A stretch of DNA of 64,000 bases from Paracoccus fontiphilus (GCF_017356265.1 NZ_JAFNAW010000012.1:1-64000); one strand, 5' to 3'; numbered from the stretch's first letter, positions 10,126-19,230 are shown. Numbers and translations: made by a program. Notes: generated by a model not told the origin, from the letters alone.

Positions 10126-10497
10126 ATGCTGCAGATCAGCCCTGAAAAGATCGCCCATATCATCATCCGCGCGCGCGAATACGACAGCGGCGTCAACCCC
10201 TGGGCGCATTCGGGCGGCAGGCCGCAGCGCGGTGTCCAGAGCGAACTGCGCGACTTCATCGCCAACCTGAACGAGGACGAGCAGGCCAGCCTGGTCGCCG
10301 TCATGTGGATCGGCCGGGAAAGCTTCGAGCCCGAGGAACTGGAGGAAGCCATCGAGACCGCGCGGGTCGAACGCACCACCCCCACCGAGGACTACCTGAT
10401 GGGAGAGCCGCGCCTGGCCGACCTGCTGGAAGCGGGGCTTGATGCCTTGGGCATCTCGCCCGAGGATGCCGAGGACGATCTGACGCGGCCGGTCTAG
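10126..10497 (+). CDS. DUF3775 family protein
   Basis: A small acidic protein of 123 residues with no signal peptide or membrane segment. The motif YDSGVNPWAHSGG and the block EDEQASLVAVMWIGR are characteristic of DUF3775, a conserved alphaproteobacterial family of unknown function. The ribosome site is AAGGAG ahead of 10126. Its TAG stop shares the palindrome CTAG (10494-10497) with the stop of the convergent sugar dehydrogenase gene. No function is assigned. Confidence 0.75.
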   Translation: MLQISPEKIAHIIIRAREYDSGVNPWAHSGGRPQRGVQSELRDFIANLNEDEQASLVAVMWIGRESFEPEELEEAIETARVERTTPTEDYLMGEPRLADLLEAGLDALGISPEDAEDDLTRPV

Positions 10498-11696
10498 GAC
10501 GCGTCCCCGGCCGGGGTGACGCGGATCAGCTTGCCGTTTCCGTCGTCGGTCAGCAGCATGATCGCGCCGTCCCGGGCGACCTCCACCTCGCGGACGCGGC
10601 CGATGCCTTGCAGGTGCCGCGCCTCGCCCGTCACCCGGCCGCCATCCAGTTCCAGGCGCACGAGGGCGCCCGCCTTCAGCCCGCCGATCAGCAGGTCGCC
10701 CTGCCAGTCGGGGAACATCGCGCCGTCATAGAAGGTCATCTGGCCCGGCGCGATGACCGGGTCCCAGTAATAGACCGGCTGTTCGGTTCCCTCCAGCCGG
10801 GTGAGGCCCTCGCCGATGGGCTTGCCGCTGTAGTCGATCCCGTAGGTCACGCGGGGCCAACCATAGTTGCGGCCCGCCTGCGGGCGGTTCAGCTCGTCCC
10901 CGCCTTTGGGGCCATGCTCGATGGTCCAAAGGCGGCCCTGGCCGTCCAGGGCCGCGCCCTGGATGTTGCGATGGCCCCAAGACCAGATTTCCGGCAGCGC
11001 CTCGGCCACGCCGGGGTCGCCCAGGGGCGCGCCGCTTTCAGGGTCGATGCGGACCACCTTGCCCAAGGTCGTGGTCACGTTCTGGGCATAAACCCGCGAG
11101 TCGGGGTTCGAGCGTTCGCCGGTCGTGACAACAAGCCCGCCCTGGCCATCGAACACCAGCACCGAGCCGTAATGCTTGGTCGAATCCCAGGCCGGCTGCT
11201 GCTGCCAGATCACCTGCGTTCCTTCCAGCGTGCCTCCATCCGCCGACAGCGTGCCCGTGGCGACCGCCGTGGCGGTCTTGCCGCCCTCGCGCGGCTGCGC
11301 GAAGCTGAACCAGACGCGGCGGGTCTGGGCGAAATCATCGCGCACCGCCACGTCCAGAAGCCCGCCCTGTCCGCGGGTGTCGATCTCGGGCAGGCCGCCG
11401 ATCGGGTCGGACAGGGCACCGTCGGCGCCGACCATCCGCAGCTTGCCGGACCGTTCCGTTAGAAGCCAGCCGCCGTCGGGCAGTTCGGCAAGTCCCCAGG
11501 GATGATCCAGCCCGTCGGCCAGGACCGTCTGGTTCAGGGCCACGTCATCCGCGAGCGCTGGCGCGCGCGTCTGGTTTTCAAAGGCGGGCTGCTGGTCCGG
11601 GGCATTCGGGGGCGCGTCGTTGAAACCCTGCGCGGTGGCGTTTCCGGCCAGAAGGCCTGCGGCGGTGGTCAGGGCAAGAAGATGGCGGGGGATCAT
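10494..11696 (-). CDS. PQQ-dependent soluble aldose dehydrogenase family protein
   Basis: A periplasmic beta-propeller dehydrogenase of the GDH-B/YliI family, 400 residues, with an N-terminal signal peptide (cleavage near NATAQ). Family blocks are HGPKGGDELN and AGRNYGWPRVTYG, which surround the active site, and WGLAELPDGG near the N-terminus. It would oxidise aldose sugars with PQQ and pass electrons to quinone or cytochrome. No PQQ biosynthesis genes are in the window. The start at 11696 is preferred over an in-frame upstream codon because a signal peptide begins there with a GAGG ribosome site. The stop overlaps the DUF3775 stop in CTAG. Confidence 0.88.
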   Translation of the reverse strand: MIPRHLLALTTAAGLLAGNATAQGFNDAPPNAPDQQPAFENQTRAPALADDVALNQTVLADGLDHPWGLAELPDGGWLLTERSGKLRMVGADGALSDPIGGLPEIDTRGQGGLLDVAVRDDFAQTRRVWFSFAQPREGGKTATAVATGTLSADGGTLEGTQVIWQQQPAWDSTKHYGSVLVFDGQGGLVVTTGERSNPDSRVYAQNVTTTLGKVVRIDPESGAPLGDPGVAEALPEIWSWGHRNIQGAALDGQGRLWTIEHGPKGGDELNRPQAGRNYGWPRVTYGIDYSGKPIGEGLTRLEGTEQPVYYWDPVIAPGQMTFYDGAMFPDWQGDLLIGGLKAGALVRLELDGGRVTGEARHLQGIGRVREVEVARDGAIMLLTDDGNGKLIRVTPAGDAS

Positions 11697-11769
11697 GCGA
11701 GCCTCGTCGGGTGATGCTGCCGGTTGCTGGCCGAACACCCCGGATCGGCCCGCGTTCCCCCGCAGGGCT

Positions 11770-12834
11770 TCACGTCTGTGTCAGCCGGTCCCGGTGGTCC
11801 CGAAACAGCGCCCCCGCCCGGCCCCAGGGACCGTCGTCCATCCGATCCAGACGCGCCAGCACCGGCAGCAGTTGCGCGGCGTAATCTTCCGAACTTTCGC
11901 GCGGCAGCATTGAGGGCAGGTTGTCGATGGCCATCACGTCCAGCGGCGGATGATCCGCCACGCGCAGCACCGGCTGGTCCCAGGTCGTCGTGCGGTCATA
12001 GACCTTGACGGGGGAAAAGTCGCTGGACGGGTCGCAGGCCACGTCGCCGATCACCGTCAGCGCGCGACCCGGCGCCGTGGCGCTTGCGGGAACGAAGACC
12101 GGCGCGCCCGGCTGGGCCAGGATCGCGTTGATGAACAGGTCATGGGCCAGAACCTCGGGGAAGGGGCCGCCGCCGGCGGTCTCGGCCATGTCCCAACGGG
12201 TGACGGGCACGCCCATCCCGACCAGCAGGTCGGCGGCACCGCTGCCCACGCGGCCCTTGGCGCCGATCACCAGCGCGCGCGGGCGGGGGCGGCCCGTGGC
12301 GTCCAACTGGGCGCGCAACTCCTCCAGCAGCAGGGCCTTGTCGGGATAGGCATGGATCGGCCCGCACAACTCGCCCCGTTGCTGCGCGACCCATGCCTTG
12401 AGCGACACGGCCGCCCCGGCATAGCCGGCCCAGTAGCCGAAGGCGGCAAGGCGGCGGCCGTTGTCGTCCGTCAGGTATTCCAGATCGTACAGCTGCCCCG
12501 CGCCTTCCGCGAAACGGCGCAGCAGCGCCTGGCCCGCGGGCTGCCCCTTGAAGGCGTGGCCGAACATGACGTGGCGGTGACGCAGGGGGGTGCCGTCGTC
12601 CGGCAGTTCCTTCAGGCCGAAGACGATGGCGTCGTCGGGCGCGGTGGTCCAGCTTCCCTCGGGGACGACGGTGGCGCCCGCGCGGGCATAGGCGTCGGTC
12701 GGCAGGACGCGGCGGGGGCTGTCCTCGACCGTGACGGCGAACCCCTGGGCCACCAGTGCCCCTACGCCGTCGGGGGTGATGCCGACCCGATCCTCGTTCG
12801 GGCGGCTTTCGGCCCGCACCCATAGATGTGTCAT
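11770..12834 (-). CDS. Saccharopine dehydrogenase-like NAD-dependent enzyme
   Basis: A 354-residue cytoplasmic protein related to NAD-dependent saccharopine dehydrogenase (lysine-forming) and alanine dehydrogenase. The N-terminal block HLWVRAESRPNEDRVGI is the substrate-binding part. A Rossmann glycine motif follows in VIGAKGRVGSGA, and the block IDNLPSMLPRESS near the C-terminus is typical. The start at 12834 is set by AGGAG seven bases upstream; an in-frame ATG 21 bases earlier has no such site. In bacteria the reaction may be lysine-saccharopine interconversion; no partner gene is adjacent, so the physiological direction is open. Confidence 0.8.
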   Translation of the reverse strand: MTHLWVRAESRPNEDRVGITPDGVGALVAQGFAVTVEDSPRRVLPTDAYARAGATVVPEGSWTTAPDDAIVFGLKELPDDGTPLRHRHVMFGHAFKGQPAGQALLRRFAEGAGQLYDLEYLTDDNGRRLAAFGYWAGYAGAAVSLKAWVAQQRGELCGPIHAYPDKALLLEELRAQLDATGRPRPRALVIGAKGRVGSGAADLLVGMGVPVTRWDMAETAGGGPFPEVLAHDLFINAILAQPGAPVFVPASATAPGRALTVIGDVACDPSSDFSPVKVYDRTTTWDQPVLRVADHPPLDVMAIDNLPSMLPRESSEDYAAQLLPVLARLDRMDDGPWGRAGALFRDHRDRLTQT

Positions 12835-12955
12835 CGCCACTCCTGGTTTCGTCATTGCGCCGCCATCTAGTCCCCGCGACCGGGCAGCGGCAAGGGAACC
12901 CGTTGGTGCCGCAGGTGTTCCGCATCCGACCCATTCCCGTGCCCGGAGCCAACCG

Positions 12956-13735
12956 ATGATCCTCAGCCGCCGCGCCAGCCTGATGCTGGGCCTTGCCACC
13001 GCCAGCGCCGCCGTCATGCCCCGCCTTGCCTTCGCCCAGACGGCGGTTCCGACCTCCTTTGCCTATCCGGTCGAAGGCGGCCAGGTGGTGTTCCACCCGG
13101 TCGATCATGCCTCCATGGTGGTCGAGACGCCGGGCGGGGTGATCTATGTCGACCCCGTGGGGGGCGCTGACCTGTATGCGGGGATGCCGCAGCCCGCGCT
13201 GATCCTGCTGACGCATGAACATGGCGATCATTTCGACCTGCCGACGCTGCAGGCCCTGCCCCCTGTCGCCATCATCGCCAACCCGGCGGTCCACGGCATG
13301 CTGCCCGCCGACATGCAGGCGCGGGCGACCGCGATGGCGAACGGGGATCAGGCCCAGGCGATGGGCATGGGGATCGAGGCCGTGCCCGCCTACAACACCA
13401 GCCCCGACAAGCAGCAGTTCCATCCCCAAGGCCGCGACAACGGCTATGTGCTGACCATCGGGGCCAAGCGCTTCTACATCGCCGGCGACACCGAGGACAC
13501 GCCCGAGATGCGCGCGCTGGAGGATATCGAGGTCGCCTTCCTGCCCATGAACCTGCCCTACACCATGACGGTCCAGCAGGCCGCCGATGCGGTCGCGGAC
13601 TTCAAGCCGGTCACGGTCTTTCCTTATCACCACCGGGGCAGCGACGTTCAGGACTTCGCCCGCCTGGTCGAGGCCACGGACGCGGGCAGCCTTGTCGTGA
13701 TCGCCAACTGGTACCCGCGCGGCGAGGCGGGCTGA
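12956..13735 (+). CDS. Tat-exported metallo-beta-lactamase-fold protein
   Basis: A 259-residue protein with a twin-arginine signal (SRRASLML near the N-terminus, cleavage near AFAQT), so it is probably exported folded. The zinc motif is THEHGDHFD (HxHxDH); a later metal residue is in YIAGDTEDTPE and a His pair in PYHHRGSD. The fold matches the UlaG/RomA-like branch of MBL hydrolases rather than true beta-lactamases. It lies 42 bases upstream of an oligopeptide ABC transporter and may be cotranscribed. The substrate is unknown. The start has a CGGAG ribosome site. Confidence 0.85.
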   Translation: MILSRRASLMLGLATASAAVMPRLAFAQTAVPTSFAYPVEGGQVVFHPVDHASMVVETPGGVIYVDPVGGADLYAGMPQPALILLTHEHGDHFDLPTLQALPPVAIIANPAVHGMLPADMQARATAMANGDQAQAMGMGIEAVPAYNTSPDKQQFHPQGRDNGYVLTIGAKRFYIAGDTEDTPEMRALEDIEVAFLPMNLPYTMTVQQAADAVADFKPVTVFPYHHRGSDVQDFARLVEATDAGSLVVIANWYPRGEAG

Positions 13736-13777
13736 CGGCGCCTTTACCGCCGGCCCCCGGCAGGCTAGCGTCCGGCC

Positions 13778-14719
13778 ATGCTGCGTTACCTGTCGTCACG
13801 GATACTGTCCCTGGGGCTGAGCCTGCTGGTCGCCTCGGCGCTGGTCTTTTCCGTGGTGGAGTTGGTGCCGGGCGATCCGGCCAGCTTCATGCTGGGCACC
13901 GGCGCGCAGCCCGAGACGGTGGAGGCGCTGCGCCGGCAGATGGGCCTGGACCAGCCCCTGCCCCTTCGCTACGCGGCCTGGCTGGGGGCGATCCTTCAGG
14001 GCGATCTTGGCACCAGCTTCACCTATAAGACCCCCATCGCCGGAATGATCCTTGAACGTCTGCAGGTCTCGCTGCCGCTGGCGCTGATGGCGCTGGCGCT
14101 GGCGGTTGCCATTGCCCTTCCGGTCGGAACCTTTGCCGCGGCCCGGCGCGGAAAGGCGGGCGACGGGCTGGTCATGGGGGCCGCGCATGTGGGCATCGCG
14201 CTGCCGAACTTCTGGCTGGCGATGCTGCTGGTTCTGGTCTTCGCGGTCAGGCTGCGCTGGCTGCCTGCGGGCGGCTTTCCCGGCTGGTCCGCGCCCGCCG
14301 CCGCCCTGCGGTCCCTGATCCTGCCCGCCATCGCGCTGGCCCTGCCCCAGGCGGCGATCCTGGCCCGCGTGCTGCGCTCGGCCCTGGTCGAGACGATGGG
14401 CCAGGACTATGTCCGCACCGCCCGCGCCAAGGGGCTGAGCGCGGGCCAGGCGCTGCGCCGCCATGCCCTGCGCAATGCGCTGATCCCGGTCCTGACCATC
14501 CTGGGGATGCAGTTCAGCTTCCTTCTGGCGGGCGCGATCATCATCGAGAACGTCTTCTACCTGCCGGGTCTGGGCCGGATGATCTTCCAGGCGATCACGC
14601 AGCGCGACCTGATCGTGGTGCAATCGGCGGTCCTGGTGCTGGTTGCCGCCGTGATCGCCGTGACCTTCCTGGTCGATCTGGCATACGGCGCCGTGGACCC
14701 CCGGCTGCGCCGCCCATGA
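13778..14719 (+). CDS. Oligopeptide/nickel-type ABC transporter permease (DppB type)
   Basis: A 313-residue inner-membrane permease with about six membrane helices. The N-terminal signature VPGDPASFMLG and the EAA loop RTARAKGLSAGQALRRHALR, which docks on the ATPase, identify the DppB/OppB family. It is followed by a DppC-type permease (ATGA overlap) and a fused double ATPase, giving three cotranscribed components. No substrate-binding protein gene lies next to them, which is unusual for an importer of this class. The substrate (peptide, opine, glutathione or nickel chelate) cannot be told from the permease. Confidence 0.93.
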   Translation: MLRYLSSRILSLGLSLLVASALVFSVVELVPGDPASFMLGTGAQPETVEALRRQMGLDQPLPLRYAAWLGAILQGDLGTSFTYKTPIAGMILERLQVSLPLALMALALAVAIALPVGTFAAARRGKAGDGLVMGAAHVGIALPNFWLAMLLVLVFAVRLRWLPAGGFPGWSAPAAALRSLILPAIALALPQAAILARVLRSALVETMGQDYVRTARAKGLSAGQALRRHALRNALIPVLTILGMQFSFLLAGAIIIENVFYLPGLGRMIFQAITQRDLIVVQSAVLVLVAAVIAVTFLVDLAYGAVDPRLRRP

Positions 14720-15528
14720 GGACCGGCCTGATCCTCGGGGCCGTCCTGGCCGGGCTGGCGCTGTGCGCTGCCGCCGTGTCGGCGTTCTGGACACCCCATG
14801 ACATCACCCGGATGGCGATTGCCGACAAGCTTCTGCCGCCGTCGGGCGCGCATTGGCTGGGGACCGATCACTTCGGGCGCGACATGCTGTCGATGGCGAT
14901 GCTGGGGGCGCAGACTTCGATGGCAGTGGCCCTGGTGGCGGTGGCGATCGGCATGGCCCTGGGCGTACCGCTGGGCCTGCTGGCCGCTGCCCGGCGCGGC
15001 ACCTGGATGGACGAGGTCGTGATGCGCGGCAACGACCTGGTCTTCGCCTTCCCCTCGCTGGTCATCGCCATCCTGATCACGGCGGTCCGGGGACCGTCGG
15101 CGGTGAACGCGATGGTTGCCATCGGCATCTTCAACATCCCGGTCTTTGCCCGCGTCACGCGGGGCACCGCGCTGCCGATCTGGGTGCTGGATTATGTCCG
15201 CGCCGCCCGCGTGGCGGGCAAGGGCACGGCGCTCATCAGCCTGCAGCATGTCCTGCCCAACATCGCGGGCCTGCTGATCGTGCAGGCCACCATCCAGTTC
15301 AGCTTGGGCATCCTGGCCGAGGCCGGGTTGTCCTATGTGGGCCTTGGCGCGCAGCCCCCCACCCCAAGCTGGGGCCGCATGTTGGCCGAGGCGCAGACCA
15401 TGATGGCGCTTGCCCCGCATGTGGCGATCATCCCCGGTCTTTGCATCGTGCTGACCGTCCTGGGGCTGAACCTGCTGGGCGACGGCCTGCGCGACGCGCT
15501 GGACCCGCGCCTGCGGGTGGTGCGATGA
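14716..15528 (+). CDS. Oligopeptide/nickel-type ABC transporter permease (DppC type)
   Basis: Second permease of the same transporter, 270 residues with about six helices. The block LGTDHFGRDMLS near the N-terminus and the EAA loop RAARVAGKGTALISLQHVLP are hallmarks of DppC/OppC. It starts inside the stop of the DppB-type gene (ATGA) and its own stop overlaps the ATPase start in the same way, so the three genes form one tightly coupled unit. It lacks the ~30-residue cytoplasmic N-terminal extension of many DppC proteins; the first helix starts at once. Confidence 0.92.
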   Translation: MRTGLILGAVLAGLALCAAAVSAFWTPHDITRMAIADKLLPPSGAHWLGTDHFGRDMLSMAMLGAQTSMAVALVAVAIGMALGVPLGLLAAARRGTWMDEVVMRGNDLVFAFPSLVIAILITAVRGPSAVNAMVAIGIFNIPVFARVTRGTALPIWVLDYVRAARVAGKGTALISLQHVLPNIAGLLIVQATIQFSLGILAEAGLSYVGLGAQPPTPSWGRMLAEAQTMMALAPHVAIIPGLCIVLTVLGLNLLGDGLRDALDPRLRVVR

Positions 15529-17078
15529 TCCGGCTGGAAGACCTGTCCGTCGCTATCGATGGACGGCCTGTCCTGCAGGGCGTGTCGCTGGACCTGCCGC
15601 CGGGCCGCGTCACCGGGCTGGTGGGCGAATCCGGCAGCGGCAAGTCCATGACCGCCTTGGCGATCACCGGGCTGCTGCCGGACCGGGCGCGAGCATCCGG
15701 GCGGGTGCTGCTGGACAGCCGCAACCTGCTGGAGACGCCCGAGGCCGCCATGTGCCGCATCCGGGGCAGCCGCATCGGCATGATCTTCCAGGAACCGATG
15801 ACGGCCCTGAACCCGTTGATGACCATCGGCGACCAGGTGGCCGAGGTGCTGCGCCTCCACCGGGGGCTTGACCGCCGCACCGCGCTGGCCCAGGCGCGCG
15901 AGCGGCTGGACCGCGTCGGCCTGCCCCAGCCCCGTTTTCCCCTGACCCTTTACCCCCACGAGCTTTCGGGCGGGCAGCGCCAGCGTGTCGCCATCGCCAT
16001 GGCCATCGCCCTGCGTCCCGGCCTGCTGATCGCGGACGAACCCACCACGGCCCTGGACGTCACCACGCAGGCGCGCATCCTGGACCTGCTGTCCGGCCTG
16101 GCGCGCGACGAGGGCATGGCCCTGCTGCTGATCACCCATGACCTTGCGGTGGTCGCCGGCATGACCGACCACGTGGCCGTGATGCAATCCGGCCGCGTCG
16201 TGGAGCATGGCCCGACCGAGGCTGTCTTCCGCCAGCGCCGCCACCCTTACACGCGGCAACTGTTCGCCGCATCGCGCCATGTTCCCGCCCGCATCCCGCC
16301 CGGCCCCGCCACGCCGCTGGTGCAGGTGACGGATGCGGTGCGCGAATACCGCCTGCCGGGCGGCGGCCTGCGCGCGCTGGATGGGGTCAACCTGACCATC
16401 GCGCGCGGCGAAAGCGTCGGGCTGGTGGGCGAATCCGGCTGCGGGAAATCGACGCTGGCCCGCGCGATCCTGGGCCTGGACACTCTGCAGGGCGGGCATA
16501 TCCGGCTGGACGGGCAGGACATTGCCGCCGTCCGGCCGATGCCGCGCAAGGCGCGCGCGCGGATGCAGGTGGTGTTCCAGGATCCCTTCGGCAGCTTCGA
16601 TCCCCGCTGGCGCGTGGACCGCCTGCTGGCCGAACCCTTCCACCTGACGGGCCGCCCGCCTGACTGGCGCGACCGGGTTGCCACGACCCTGACCGAGGTC
16701 GGCCTTGACCCGGACGACGCCCGCAAGTTCATCCACCAGTTTTCCGGGGGCCAGCGCCAGCGCCTTGCCATTGCCCGCGCGCTGATCATCCGCCCGGCCC
16801 TGATCGTCCTGGACGAGGCCGTCAGCGCCCTGGATGTCCGTGTCCGCGCGCAGGTCCTGGACCTGCTGGCGCGGTTGCAGGCCGTCCACGGGCTGTCCTA
16901 CCTGTTCATCAGCCACGACCTGTCGGTGGTGCGCGGCGTCACGGACCGTATCCTGGTCATGCAGGCGGGCCGCATCGTCGAGGAAGGCACGCCGGACCAG
17001 ATCATCGACGCGCCCCGGCATGATTCCACCAAGGCCCTGGTCGCGGCCATGCCGAAGATCCCGGCAGGCTGGCTCTAG
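15525..17078 (+). CDS. Fused double ATPase of oligopeptide-type ABC transporter (DppDF)
   Basis: A 517-residue protein with two complete ABC ATPase domains in tandem, equivalent to DppD and DppF joined. Domain 1 has Walker A GESGSGKS, signature [12 protein letters not shown] and Walker [13 protein letters not shown]. Domain 2, from about residue 260, has GESGCGKS, signature [14 protein letters not shown] and [12 protein letters not shown]. In domain 2 the usual Pro after DE is Ala, which is tolerated in this family. It energises the two permeases encoded directly upstream. Its TAG stop shares a CTAG palindrome with the stop of convergent fnrL, leaving no room for a terminator between the genes. 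Confidence 0.94.
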   Translation: MIRLEDLSVAIDGRPVLQGVSLDLPPGRVTGLVGESGSGKSMTALAITGLLPDRARASGRVLLDSRNLLETPEAAMCRIRGSRIGMIFQEPMTALNPLMTIGDQVAEVLRLHRGLDRRTALAQARERLDRVGLPQPRFPLTLYPHELSGGQRQRVAIAMAIALRPGLLIADEPTTALDVTTQARILDLLSGLARDEGMALLLITHDLAVVAGMTDHVAVMQSGRVVEHGPTEAVFRQRRHPYTRQLFAASRHVPARIPPGPATPLVQVTDAVREYRLPGGGLRALDGVNLTIARGESVGLVGESGCGKSTLARAILGLDTLQGGHIRLDGQDIAAVRPMPRKARARMQVVFQDPFGSFDPRWRVDRLLAEPFHLTGRPPDWRDRVATTLTEVGLDPDDARKFIHQFSGGQRQRLAIARALIIRPALIVLDEAVSALDVRVRAQVLDLLARLQAVHGLSYLFISHDLSVVRGVTDRILVMQAGRIVEEGTPDQIIDAPRHDSTKALVAAMPKIPAGWL

Positions 17079-17854
17079 CTCAGGTAGCCGCCATCCGAAT
17101 CGTCGCCCGATTCCTCGACCAGCCGGGCGAAGTCCGGCAGGATGATGGCGCGCTTTCCTTCCAGTTCGATCACGCCTTCGCGCTTCAACGTGCTGATCTG
17201 ACGGCTGACGGTTTCCAGCGTGAGCCCCAGATAATCGGCCATCGCCTCGCGGGTCAAAGGCAGCTCGACGCGCATCCGTCCGCCTGGCGCGCGCTTTTGC
17301 AGGGCCGCTTCGCGCCGCGCGATGATGGTGATGAACGAGGCGATCTTTTCCCGCGCGGTCTTGCGGCCCAGAAGCAGCATCCATTCCCGCGCCGCGTCCA
17401 GTTCATCCAGCGTCATCTCCAGCAGGCGATGCGCGACATGAGGCGTGGTGCGCATCATCTGCTCGAACGGCTTGCGGCGGAAGCAGCACATGACCACCTT
17501 GGTGGCGGCGGTGGCGTTGTAGGGGGCGATCTCGCGGCTGGGGCGGCCCAGGAAGTCGCTGGGCAGCAGAAGGCCCACCATCTGCGTGCGCCCGTCCTCC
17601 AGCGTCTGCGTCAGCGAGGCCACGCCGCTGACGACCGAGCCGACGAATTCCATCCGGTCGCCTTCCCAGACAATCGGCTGACCGGGCTCGAAAGCCCGGT
17701 AGAATTTCATGTCTTCCAGCAGGGCAAGCTCGTCCGTTTCGCAATGCGCGCACACGGCACGATAGCGGATCGGACAGTCGCCACAGCGTTCCCCGCCATC
17801 CTGGCTGGGGGCTTTCTGGTTGATCTGGGTCAAGGCAATCTCGCGCGTTTCCAT
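17075..17854 (-). CDS. fnrL: Crp/Fnr-family oxygen-sensing regulator FnrL
   Basis: Oxygen-labile [4Fe-4S] transcription regulator of 259 residues. N-terminal cysteines Cys24, Cys27, Cys35 and Cys38 sit in CGDCPIRYRAVCAHC; a further pair, Cys123/124, can supply the fourth ligand. A cyclic-nucleotide-type sensor domain (about 50-140) is followed by a dimer helix and a winged HTH with recognition helix LGLTLETVSRQISTLKREG, whose ETVSRQ block suggests binding to TTGAT-N4-ATCAA. It is divergent from hemN with only 15 bases between start codons, a pairing known in Rhodobacter. An FNR box lies inside its own first codons, so negative autoregulation is plausible. Confidence 0.93.
   Translation of the reverse strand: METREIALTQINQKAPSQDGGERCGDCPIRYRAVCAHCETDELALLEDMKFYRAFEPGQPIVWEGDRMEFVGSVVSGVASLTQTLEDGRTQMVGLLLPSDFLGRPSREIAPYNATAATKVVMCCFRRKPFEQMMRTTPHVAHRLLEMTLDELDAAREWMLLLGRKTAREKIASFITIIARREAALQKRAPGGRMRVELPLTREAMADYLGLTLETVSRQISTLKREGVIELEGKRAIILPDFARLVEESGDDSDGGYLS
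17820..17833 (+). promoter_or_regulatory. FNR-type box for hemN, inside fnrL coding sequence
   Basis: The sequence TTGATCTGGGTCAA matches TTGAT-N4-ATCAA at 9 of 10 positions. Its centre is 43 bases before the hemN ATG. If used as a class II site (-41.5), transcription would start near 17868 and the -10 would fall on the AT-rich TCTAAAT at 17854-17860, the only AT-rich stretch there. It lies within the first dozen or so fnrL codons. Seen: box and spacing. Inferred: activation of hemN and possible repression of fnrL. Confidence 0.6.
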
Positions 17855-17869
17855 CTAAATCCTAGCGTC

Positions 17870-19225
17870 ATGAGCAATGTTTCGCAACTGAAGCGGTTGG
17901 GGTTGTTCGATTCGCGCGTCCCGCGCTACACGAGCTATCCCCCCGCGACGCAATTCAAACCTGGCGTGAACGCCAATATGGTCTCGGGCTGGCTTGATTC
18001 CATACCCGAGGGCGCGGCGATCTCGCTGTACCTGCATGTGCCGTTTTGCCGCAGGCTGTGCTGGTTCTGCGCCTGCCGCACGCAGGGCACCAAGACGCTG
18101 GACCCGGTCATCGCCTATGTGGACACGGTTCTGGCCGAACTGGAACTGCTGCGCCGCCACCTGCCGCGCGGGCTGCGCCTGTCACGGCTGCATTGGGGCG
18201 GCGGCACGCCCACGCTGCTGCCGCCCGACCAGATGCGCCGGGTCGCCGATGCGATCTTCGACGTGGTGCCGATGGCCGAGGGGGCCGAGTTCTCGGTCGA
18301 GATCGACCCGTCGGAAATCGACGCCCCGCGCATGGCGGCGCTTGCGGCATCGGGGATGAACCGCGCATCCATCGGCGTGCAGGATTTCGACCCCAAGATC
18401 CAGGAAGCCATCGGCCGCCTGCAGGGCTTCGATCTGACGGCCCAGGCTGTCGACCTGATTCGCAGCCACGGCATCGCCAGCCTGAACGCGGACATCCTGT
18501 ACGGCCTGCCCCACCAGGACCGCACCCGCATCTCGGAAACCGTGCAGAAGCTGCTGGCCCTGTCGCCCGACCGCGTGGCGCTTTACGGCTATGCCCATGT
18601 GCCCTGGATGTCCAAGCGCCAGGTGATGATCCCCGAGGAGGCCCTGCCCGGCAACGAGGACCGGCTGTCGCTGTTCAGCACGGCGCGCGACCTGTTCGTG
18701 GCCGACGGCTATGCCGAGATCGGCATCGACCATTTCGCCCGGCCCGGCGACGGCCTGGCGGTGGCGCAGAAGGCCGGCCAGCTGCGGCGCAACTTCCAGG
18801 GCTATACCGACGACCGGGCCGAAGTTCTGCTGGGACTGGGCGCATCGTCGATTTCCCGCTTCCCGCAGGGATATGCCCAGAACGCGCCCGCGACTGGCGC
18901 CTATACCGCCGCCGTGCGCGAGGGACGCCTGCCCCATAGCCGGGGCCACGCCTTCACCCCCGAGGATCACTGGCGCGGCCGGATGATCGAGGCGCTGATG
19001 TGCGATTTCAGGATCGACGCGGAGGAGATGGTGCGCGGCTACGGCCTGACGCCCACCCAGTTGCAGCAGGTCTTCGACCCGGTGATCGGGCAGTTCGGCA
19101 ACATGGTCGAGGTCGGCCCCTGCGGCCTGCGCATCACCCCCGAAGGCCGCCCGCTGGCGCGCATGGTCGCCAACATGCTGGACAGCTACATGGCCGCGCC
19201 GACCAGCCATTCCTCGGCGGTGTGA
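17870..19225 (+). CDS. hemN: Oxygen-independent coproporphyrinogen III dehydrogenase HemN
   Basis: Radical SAM enzyme that decarboxylates coproporphyrinogen III to protoporphyrinogen IX without O2, for haem synthesis under low oxygen. In 451 residues it has the cluster motif CRRLCWFC (CxxxCxxC: Cys60, Cys64, Cys67) followed by Cys69 as in E. coli HemN, then the block HWGGGTPTLL. The C-terminal HemN domain has GIDHFARPGD and ALMCDFRID. No Shine-Dalgarno sequence precedes the ATG, and the predicted FNR-driven transcript would begin about two bases before it. It is divergent from fnrL and convergent with a cation exporter gene. Confidence 0.95.
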   Translation: MSNVSQLKRLGLFDSRVPRYTSYPPATQFKPGVNANMVSGWLDSIPEGAAISLYLHVPFCRRLCWFCACRTQGTKTLDPVIAYVDTVLAELELLRRHLPRGLRLSRLHWGGGTPTLLPPDQMRRVADAIFDVVPMAEGAEFSVEIDPSEIDAPRMAALAASGMNRASIGVQDFDPKIQEAIGRLQGFDLTAQAVDLIRSHGIASLNADILYGLPHQDRTRISETVQKLLALSPDRVALYGYAHVPWMSKRQVMIPEEALPGNEDRLSLFSTARDLFVADGYAEIGIDHFARPGDGLAVAQKAGQLRRNFQGYTDDRAEVLLGLGASSISRFPQGYAQNAPATGAYTAAVREGRLPHSRGHAFTPEDHWRGRMIEALMCDFRIDAEEMVRGYGLTPTQLQQVFDPVIGQFGNMVEVGPCGLRITPEGRPLARMVANMLDSYMAAPTSHSSAV

Positions 19226-19230
19226 CATGG

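Noticed and set aside
15333-17384. Open frame of about 680 codons antisense to the double ATPase gene
   Set aside because: It crosses two recognised genes on the other strand and resembles no known family.
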